From: CAZEAN01 sp964510225
GTDB taxonomy: Bacteria; Planctomycetota; Planctomycetia; Isosphaerales; Isosphaeraceae
Reading direction: 5' to 3'
Assembly (NCBI GenBank): GCA_964510225.1
Contig: CAZEAN010000072.1
Location: 1-29,944 of the forward strand
Length of the DNA: 29,944 nt
Both the position numbers and the translations under genes were made by a program. This document shows, piece by piece, positions 24,859-29,944 of the stretch. The notes under the pieces are model-generated. The model saw only the letters and a list, made by a program, of their open reading frames with translations. It was not told where the DNA came from and searched no databases. Within the stretch, counting starts at the first letter, position 1. Each line of letters begins with the position of its first letter.

Positions 24859-25980
24859 ATGGATCACCAGGATCACCTTCGACACACCCCAACTCTCTTG
24901 CGTTTCGGTGTACTTGCTGCCGCCGTGGTCGCGATCAGCTTCAACCCTCCGGCACGTGCGCAAAACGACGGCCCAAAAGTAACAGCCGAGTCTCAGTTTG
25001 ACTCGGTTGAGGCGATCGATGAAGCCTTCGCTGCCGATCTTCTCGATCTTGAACGGAAACGACTGGAACAACTCAAGCAATTAGCAGGACGCCTCGACGG
25101 GAGCCGTGCGACCGACGTTTATGAGATCTATTTCCAATCAGCGCTCCAAGCAGGTCTCTACGAAGAAGCCGAGGCACTTGCTGAGGGTCTCCTGGAGCGA
25201 GGAGTAACCTCACCGATCCTACGCTACTTGGCTTCCATTTCGAACATCATGGCCGAAGCGCGGCGCGGCGATTTCGAAGAGTCCTATAGAAGCTTGATGG
25301 TCGCAGTTGATGCGGCCGCAACCGATCCCCAGCGCGACACCGGACTCCCTGAGCGGGCCCTCCCGGTCACCGCGCGGCTCTCCCTCCTCGATGCCTATTA
25401 CCAGCTCTTAGTCCGTGCCGATCAGTTCAGTCTCGCACTTCGGGCATTTCGGACCATTGCTGAAACTCGCGAAGAAAGTGCTGAGCCTGCAATTGCGCAG
25501 TATCTCGCGAATCGGATCAAACAACTCGAAATGATCGGCGAAGCAGCGCCGAGCTTCAGTGCCACAGACCTCGACGGTAATTCTGTCAGCCTCGACGACT
25601 TCGAAGGAAGTGTCGTCCTCTTATACTTCTGGGCAACCTGGCATCAACCGATCAATGACGAACTCTCCTGGATTGAGGAGCAATATGAAGCGCGAAGTGA
25701 TCAAGGATTTCGGGTGATCGGGATTAATTTGGACGCGATTGCAGGCGGCGGCAACGCGGTCGACCAAGTCGCCACCGAGGTCCGCGAAGCCCTGATCGAA
25801 AACAACGTCCGATGGCCGAACATCATCGATCTGCCGGGCCCGGCAAGCATCGCTCAACGGTACACTGTTACCGAAATCCCGGCGAATGTCTTGGTTGGAC
25901 GCGATGGCTCCATCATCCAGCTTGACCTTACCGCATCAAACTTTGACCGGATCGCTGATGAAGCACTCCAGGTCGATTGA
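24859..25980 (+). CDS. Exported TlpA/AhpC-TSA-like thioredoxin-fold protein lacking the CXXC
   Basis: The 373-residue product starts at ATG 24859; an upstream TTG at 24814 would add 15 residues before the signal. The signal peptide is FGVLAAAVVAISFNPPARAQ (cleavage after ARA near 34). Residues about 50-235 are helical, with repeated A-x-x-L pairs, like a TPR-type region. The thioredoxin-like domain (about 240-373) has IGEAAPSFSATDLDGNSVSLDDFEGSVVLLYFWATW. Where active members have WCxPC it reads W261-H-Q-P-I265, so both cysteines are missing. The cis-Pro loop (VTEIPANVLVGRDG) is kept. It is therefore probably a redox-inactive, binding or structural member. No Shine-Dalgarno is visible. Confidence 0.85.
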   Translation: MDHQDHLRHTPTLLRFGVLAAAVVAISFNPPARAQNDGPKVTAESQFDSVEAIDEAFAADLLDLERKRLEQLKQLAGRLDGSRATDVYEIYFQSALQAGLYEEAEALAEGLLERGVTSPILRYLASISNIMAEARRGDFEESYRSLMVAVDAAATDPQRDTGLPERALPVTARLSLLDAYYQLLVRADQFSLALRAFRTIAETREESAEPAIAQYLANRIKQLEMIGEAAPSFSATDLDGNSVSLDDFEGSVVLLYFWATWHQPINDELSWIEEQYEARSDQGFRVIGINLDAIAGGGNAVDQVATEVREALIENNVRWPNIIDLPGPASIAQRYTVTEIPANVLVGRDGSIIQLDLTASNFDRIADEALQVD

Positions 25981-25990
25981 ACAGGTCGTC

Positions 25991-26067
25991 TTCTTCTGCG
26001 ATTTCCTGAGCTGGTTGTAGCCTCCGTCAAACCGACGCTACAACCAATCCTGGATCATGCAGAAGAA
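25991..26067. terminator. Nested bidirectional terminator between convergent genes
   Basis: An inner stem pairs GGTTGTAGC (26013-26021) with GCTACAACC (26037-26045). An outer stem pairs TTCTTCTGC (25991-25999) with GCAGAAGAA (26059-26067). Both are perfect 9-bp matches with internal loops of 13 nt on each side. The outer right arm abuts the end of the J-domain gene. Position between convergent stops (25980 and 26068) fits a shared terminator. Confidence 0.6.
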
Positions 26068-26532
26068 CTAGCCAGAGAGATCTGCGTAGATCGAACCGAG
26101 GATGATGAGAATCGATCCGAGAATGGTGATCCCGACCAGGAGACCCGCAACGATCTTTAGGTCAAGGATGACGTGATCTCGGATCCGTTGTTTCCGACGC
26201 GCTCGAGCGAGGATCTGATCCGTCAGTTGTGCATTGGAAAGTAAGCCGAGACCCTCTGCCTGGATTGGAGGGGACTGATTCCATTCCTGATACGATGGTC
26301 GGATTCGGTTCAATCTGACCGGTTCGATCGGCTGAACGAGGACCATCACATTCGAAGCGGCGGCATGGTCGAGGGCAACCTCGCAGGCCCTACTGAGTTC
26401 GAGCCAATCCTCGGTTGACCCACCGACATCGGGGTGAGCCGAGCGGGCACGCTCCCGAAACGCGCGACGGATCAGATTTTCGGAGGCTCCCGGAACGAGT
26501 CCTAACAGGCCGTACGCATGTTCAATGGTCAT
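26068..26532 (-). CDS. Membrane-anchored J-domain (DnaJ-like) protein
   Basis: The product has 154 residues. Residues 1-58 form a J domain: AYGLLGLVPGASENLIRRAFRERARSAHPDVGG with the HPD motif at 33-35 that stimulates DnaK ATPase. There is no Gly/Phe region, zinc finger or DnaJ C-terminal domain. A linker (about 60-115) leads to a single membrane segment (about 127-150, IVAGLLVGITILGSILIILGS). It probably recruits DnaK to the membrane; client unknown. It lies alone, converging on the TlpA-like gene. Confidence 0.85.
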   Translation of the reverse strand: MTIEHAYGLLGLVPGASENLIRRAFRERARSAHPDVGGSTEDWLELSRACEVALDHAAASNVMVLVQPIEPVRLNRIRPSYQEWNQSPPIQAEGLGLLSNAQLTDQILARARRKQRIRDHVILDLKIVAGLLVGITILGSILIILGSIYADLSG

Positions 26533-26943
26533 CAGCTGATATGTATAGTCAAGGATATTCTGAATATAGGGAAGGTAAGAAGAGCGTCCGATCGCCAGGT
26601 TGACCTAGCTCCTTTGAACCAATCCCCCAACTCTCAGTACTATTCTACGAATCGCACTGAATTCACAACAACCGGTGCTGAAAAGTAGTTATTCGATCGA
26701 TCAGCCTTTACGGTATATGGATGGAGCGTTGAACTGTGACGATTTCATGGACCGGAGGTGATCACAATATTTATCCTCGGGAGTTTGATCAAGAGACCTT
26801 GAGACTCACCCGATCAAGGGACCTCCCATTCGTGGTGATAACGTCGAAGAAGTGCTAAGAGATACTTAGACGCAAGGTAATCAATCACCCAGATTTGCTT
26901 TGACAACACCATTTTCAAAGTTCTACGCTATTAGATAGAGCGT
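26533..26943. other. Divergent intergenic region (411 bp)
   Basis: This separates the J-domain gene (minus) from the 2OG-Fe oxygenase gene (plus). It holds a palindrome ATATTC-T-GAATAT at 26555-26567, about 23 nt before the J-domain start and possibly an operator, and the candidate promoter at 26900-26929. The rest shows no coding pattern or repeat. Confidence 0.5.
26900..26929 (+). promoter_or_regulatory. Candidate promoter for the 2OG-Fe(II) oxygenase gene
   Basis: A consensus -35, TTGACA (26900-26905), is followed after 18 nt by TACGCT (26924-26929), which keeps the TAnnnT of a -10. If used, transcription would start near 26936, just before ATG 26944, giving an almost leaderless message or a leader of about 107 nt if ATG 27043 is the true start. 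Confidence 0.4.
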
Positions 26944-27837
26944 ATGGTCCCACAAAGTAAGCCAAGAATTGAGAACTTCCCCGATTCTTCGGACCCAATC
27001 CCACCCTCCTCGGGCCGCCTCGATAGCCGAGCGCACACATCGATGATAATCAATCCAATTGACCGTGACGCCCTCCGTGAGAAAGTTCGCAACGCCAAGC
27101 CATTCCCTCACTTCTGCATCGACAACTTCCTAGAAGAGTCGTTTGCTGAGCGTTGTCGCCTGTCGTTCCCAAGCTTCGAAGATGCCAAGAAGTCTGGGAG
27201 GACTTTCTCTGCCGTCAATGAGAAGGGGAAGGTTCAGCTCACCGACTCCTCTGCGTTCCCAGAGCCGATTGCCGAACTCAACTCGTTCCTCGCTTCCGAG
27301 CAATTCCGCTCTGATCTTTCTTACTACTTCGACATTCCCAACCTTGTTGCTGACGAGCAGCTCGTCGGTGGAGGAATCCACGAGACTGGTCCTCGTGGTC
27401 ACCTCGATGTCCACGTCGACTTTAACTATATAAAAGATCGTGACTTACATCGCCGGCTGAACATCTTGATCTACTTCAACAAAGACTGGAGTCCGGAGTG
27501 GGGTGGCAACGTCGAGTTCTGGGACGAGGACGTCAGGATCTGTCACCACTCCCTTTCGCCGGTCTTTAACCGCTGCGTTGTCTTCGCCACCAGCAAAATC
27601 AGCTATCATGGTGTTACTGCGGTGACGTGCCCCGAAGGCCAAGCCCGAAAGTCATTTGCTGCTTACTACTACACCAAAGAAGCCCCCGCCAACTGGGATG
27701 GCAAAGAGCATTCGACCATTTTCAAAGCACGTCCTAACGAACAGATCAAGGGTAAGGTCTTGATGCCCGCAGCAAGGATGCGGAGTTGGTTTGATCGGAC
27801 GATCAAGGGAGCCCGCAAGCTCGTTAAGAACCGATAA
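26944..27837 (+). CDS. 2-oxoglutarate/Fe(II)-dependent oxygenase (prolyl-4-hydroxylase-like)
   Basis: The 297-residue product carries the double-stranded beta-helix signature. Iron ligands are His157 and Asp159 (VHVDF) and His222 (ISYHGV), with Arg235 (ARKSFAAYYY) placed to bind 2-oxoglutarate. Other family marks are FPHFCIDNFLEE near the N-terminus, LNILIYFNKDWSPEWGGNVEFW and NRCVVFATSK. It probably hydroxylates a protein side chain or small molecule in the cytoplasm. Residues 1-33 are low-complexity, and ATG 27043 begins where family members usually begin (MIINPIDRDALREKV), so the shorter form of 264 residues is possible. A terminator follows. Confidence 0.88.
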   Translation: MVPQSKPRIENFPDSSDPIPPSSGRLDSRAHTSMIINPIDRDALREKVRNAKPFPHFCIDNFLEESFAERCRLSFPSFEDAKKSGRTFSAVNEKGKVQLTDSSAFPEPIAELNSFLASEQFRSDLSYYFDIPNLVADEQLVGGGIHETGPRGHLDVHVDFNYIKDRDLHRRLNILIYFNKDWSPEWGGNVEFWDEDVRICHHSLSPVFNRCVVFATSKISYHGVTAVTCPEGQARKSFAAYYYTKEAPANWDGKEHSTIFKARPNEQIKGKVLMPAARMRSWFDRTIKGARKLVKNR

Positions 27838-27911
27838 TCAATCGACGTGAGTCCGACTCGATCTAAGCTTACTAAAACTAAGGCGAACAATGATTCGTCG
27901 ACCCTAATACC

Positions 27912-27943
27912 AACGCTCGACCAAATCTTTGGTCGAGCGTTTT
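27912..27943 (+). terminator. Intrinsic terminator after the 2OG-Fe oxygenase gene
   Basis: AACGCTCGACCAAA (27912-27925) pairs with TTTGGTCGAGCGTT (27928-27941), and the stem runs directly into T residues up to 27943. This is a strong rho-independent terminator. An in-frame TTG start for tilS at 27929 lies inside it, which argues for the later ATG. Confidence 0.75.
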
Positions 27944-27964
27944 AATGCGCAGTTTGATTTTCAA

Positions 27965-29377
27965 ATGCCGCAAGACGCCCGAAGTCTCCCGGAACGAGTC
28001 GGTCGGAAACTCGAACGGTTGATACCAGCCGCGAACTCGTCACGGATTGTGGTGGCCGTTTCGGGAGGGAGTGACAGTGTTGCACTCCTCCGGAGTCTCG
28101 CGATGGCGTCGGGAGGGCGAAACTGGGAACTCTCCGTTGCACACCTGAATCATGGGACCAGAGGATCTGAAAGCGATCGAGACCAGAAGTTTGTGGAGGA
28201 GTTAGCAGATCGGCTTAAGCTCCCGGTCGATCTCGGATTCTGGCGACCACCAAGACAAAGTCACTTCGAGACAGACGCGAGAAAGTACCGCTACCAGTGG
28301 CTCACCGCGATCGCCCAACAGCGAAAGAGCCCGGTTGTAGCGGTTGGACATACGAGGGATGACCAAGCAGAAACGGTCCTTCAGCGGATTCTCCGGGGAA
28401 CCGGTCCTCGTGGACTCGCCGGTATACCGTCGCGTCGAAGACTCAATGACGATGTCATGCTCGTTCGCCCCCTCTTGGGTATTACGCGTGACGAAGCCCG
28501 AGCGTTTCTCGAATCGATCGGTCAGGAGTGGTCTGAAGATTCAACCAACGCTGACTTCAATCAGACCCGCGCACGGATCCGAGGCGACCTGCTGCCGAAA
28601 CTCGCGCTCGAGTATAACCCCAAGATCAGTGAAGCCCTGGCGCGACTCGGTGACCTCTGCCGGTCGCTTGGCACCTTCGCGGATGATCATCTTCGTGGGT
28701 TGCTCCAGCGCGCGACGATCAAGTTAAGTGATGATATCATCGAACTTGATCGCACTCAATTCTTAGAGCATCCGAAGGTGATTCGTGCTGAGCTGTTCCG
28801 GATTGCCTGGCGCCACGCTGGTTGGTCTGAACAGGCAATGGACGCGACTCGATGGTCTCGGCTCGCGCGAGCAGCCCGACACAACCGGGTTCGATTTTCC
28901 CTGGCTGGTGGGGTCATTGTTGAATCGGATGATCGCGTAATCATCCTCCGAAAGACTCAGTCCGATGACGAAAGCTCATCGCTTCCGGATCCTGCCAGAT
29001 TGTCAATCCCCGGTTCCGTGCGCTGGAATTCGATCCAAATAAGGGCAGTCTGCGAATCTGAAACTGATGCCGACGAGTGGATCGACTACGGGCAAGTCGT
29101 ACCTTTCGGAGATCAGGAAGGCGGGGAGTATCTGATCGTTGATGGCAAGAGAGAGCCGGGGGAACGGTTCCAACCACTCGGGATGGATGGCCACTCGATG
29201 CCGATCAACGACTTCCTCCGCGGTGCGGGGCTTTCGAAGGAACTGCGATCCCAGGTACCGATACTCCGCGACACCAAGGGAATCGTCTGGGTCGTTGGAC
29301 ACCGGATTGCGCACCGCGTCCGACAAACGGCAGCAACCGAAGAACTGCTCGGCCTCCGTGTAGAACCATCAGGCTAA
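27965..29377 (+). CDS. tilS: tRNA(Ile)-lysidine synthase
   Basis: The 470-residue product has the PP-loop ATPase motif SGGSDS at residues 33-38 (IVVAVSGGSDSVALL), then LSVAHLNHGTRG, VGHTRDDQAETVLQRILRGTGPRGLAGI and RPLLGITRDEARAFLESIGQEWSEDSTNAD, all diagnostic of TilS. The C-terminal part (PGERFQPLGMDGHSMPINDFLRGAGLSKELRSQVPIL) is the TilS C-terminal substrate-binding domain. It converts C34 of tRNA-Ile(CAU) to lysidine, so that AUA is decoded as Ile. ATG 27965 is preferred because the TTG at 27929 lies in the terminator; no clear ribosome binding site is seen. Its stop directly abuts the stop of the convergent transporter gene, with no gap. Confidence 0.93.
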   Translation: MPQDARSLPERVGRKLERLIPAANSSRIVVAVSGGSDSVALLRSLAMASGGRNWELSVAHLNHGTRGSESDRDQKFVEELADRLKLPVDLGFWRPPRQSHFETDARKYRYQWLTAIAQQRKSPVVAVGHTRDDQAETVLQRILRGTGPRGLAGIPSRRRLNDDVMLVRPLLGITRDEARAFLESIGQEWSEDSTNADFNQTRARIRGDLLPKLALEYNPKISEALARLGDLCRSLGTFADDHLRGLLQRATIKLSDDIIELDRTQFLEHPKVIRAELFRIAWRHAGWSEQAMDATRWSRLARAARHNRVRFSLAGGVIVESDDRVIILRKTQSDDESSSLPDPARLSIPGSVRWNSIQIRAVCESETDADEWIDYGQVVPFGDQEGGEYLIVDGKREPGERFQPLGMDGHSMPINDFLRGAGLSKELRSQVPILRDTKGIVWVVGHRIAHRVRQTAATEELLGLRVEPSG

Positions 29378-29944
29378 TCAGCTCGAAGGGGTAAATCGAC
29401 TATAAAGATCAAATATTCCTGCAACAATGAATGCAAAGACCGTGACCAGGAGGAGTAGATTTGAGAACCACCGGTTCTTGAAGGTACTGCCGACCAGTGA
29501 GGTTCGATTATTTAGAATCAGGAGGGTGACCGCCACCAATGGCATGAAACAAGCTCCAAGCACCGCATGCGAAAGCTGAATTGTCCGAACATCAAGTCCA
29601 ACGAGACCAAGTGGGACAACAGCGATGGCAAGGAGGTACACACGATAAGCCTTCGTTTGGGAAAGATCGGCCTTAGACGCTGAGGCTAAGCCCTCTCGGC
29701 TCAGTTGAAAAAAATCGGCGAAAAGATAGGGGGCACTCTGCCAGACACCCAAGAGGCTCGAGAACACAGCGCCCCAGAATCCCATCAGGAAGATCCATCG
29801 GAGTGGCTTCCCCGCCACCTCGCCAATTTGTTCAGCCAAAACGAGTGCAACTTCGGCACCTTGCTCACTGATCTCGACCCGAGAACTAATCACGAGCATT
29901 GCGATCCCGAAAATGGCTGTACCGAAATAGGCAATCGCCAAGTC
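29378..29944 (-). CDS. Nramp-like divalent metal transporter, C-terminal part (5' end outside window)
   Basis: The minus-strand frame is open to the right edge, so at least 188 C-terminal codons are seen and the start is missing. It has about five hydrophobic segments. RWIFLMGFWGAVFSSLLGVWQSAPYLFADFF, VVPLGLVGLDVRTIQLSHAVLGACFMPLVAVTLLILNNR and FKNRWFSNLLLLVTVFAFIVAGI fit the last helices of Nramp-family metal (Mn2+/Fe2+) symporters of the type found in planctomycetes. The N-terminal DPGN and MPH motifs lie outside the window, so metal specificity cannot be judged. Confidence 0.75.
   Translation of the reverse strand, partial: DLAIAYFGTAIFGIAMLVISSRVEISEQGAEVALVLAEQIGEVAGKPLRWIFLMGFWGAVFSSLLGVWQSAPYLFADFFQLSREGLASASKADLSQTKAYRVYLLAIAVVPLGLVGLDVRTIQLSHAVLGACFMPLVAVTLLILNNRTSLVGSTFKNRWFSNLLLLVTVFAFIVAGIFDLYSRFTPSS

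Overview
The window looks like chromosomal DNA of a planctomycete-type bacterium (phylum Planctomycetota, inferred). The hints are a membrane protein with an N-terminal NPYAAP motif, a secreted protein with an N-terminal LEGREL segment like the LEPR/LEDR motifs of planctomycete exported proteins, a RoxA/peroxidase-like diheme cytochrome, and many small transcription units with weak ribosome binding sites. No rRNA, tRNA, CRISPR array or intact mobile element was seen.

Layout. 1-6909: a left-truncated diheme cytochrome c (minus), a HlyD-type adaptor (plus), then on the minus strand a core-type MetE-like methyltransferase behind an M1 aminopeptidase, and an Alr4036-type flavin oxidoreductase. 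7065-12645: five closely spaced plus-strand genes (molybdopterin oxidoreductase, lipoprotein, CGCC thioredoxin-fold protein, DUF2064 glycosyltransferase-like protein, polytopic GT39-like membrane protein). 12586-18158: a membrane-anchored protein of unknown role, an NAD-dependent epimerase, a parvulin foldase, and a large exported protein with a C-terminal anchor. 18159-22192: an accessory block with a dead IS66-type tnpA remnant, a TetR regulator without a canonical start codon, a strong TetR-type palindrome, a SnoaL/lumazine-binding-like gene broken by a nonsense codon, a secreted alpha/beta hydrolase, a DUF1348 gene, and a frameshifted PPOX flavoprotein gene. 22136-29944: PHP phosphoesterase coupled to nusB, a large perfect hairpin, an NPYAAP membrane protein, a TlpA-like protein without its CXXC, a membrane-anchored J-domain protein, a 2OG-Fe(II) oxygenase, tilS, and a right-truncated Nramp-like transporter.

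How the parts fit. Most of the window is ordinary housekeeping and envelope biology. The most distinctive region is 18.3-22.2 kb. It reads as an acquired, TetR-controlled small-molecule detoxification or catabolic cassette next to an insertion-sequence scar and partly decayed: two of its four enzyme-type genes are broken, and the regulator may start at AUC. The second region of interest is the molybdoenzyme-led run at 7-12.6 kb. I found no clear evidence of a wholly new defence or mobile system.
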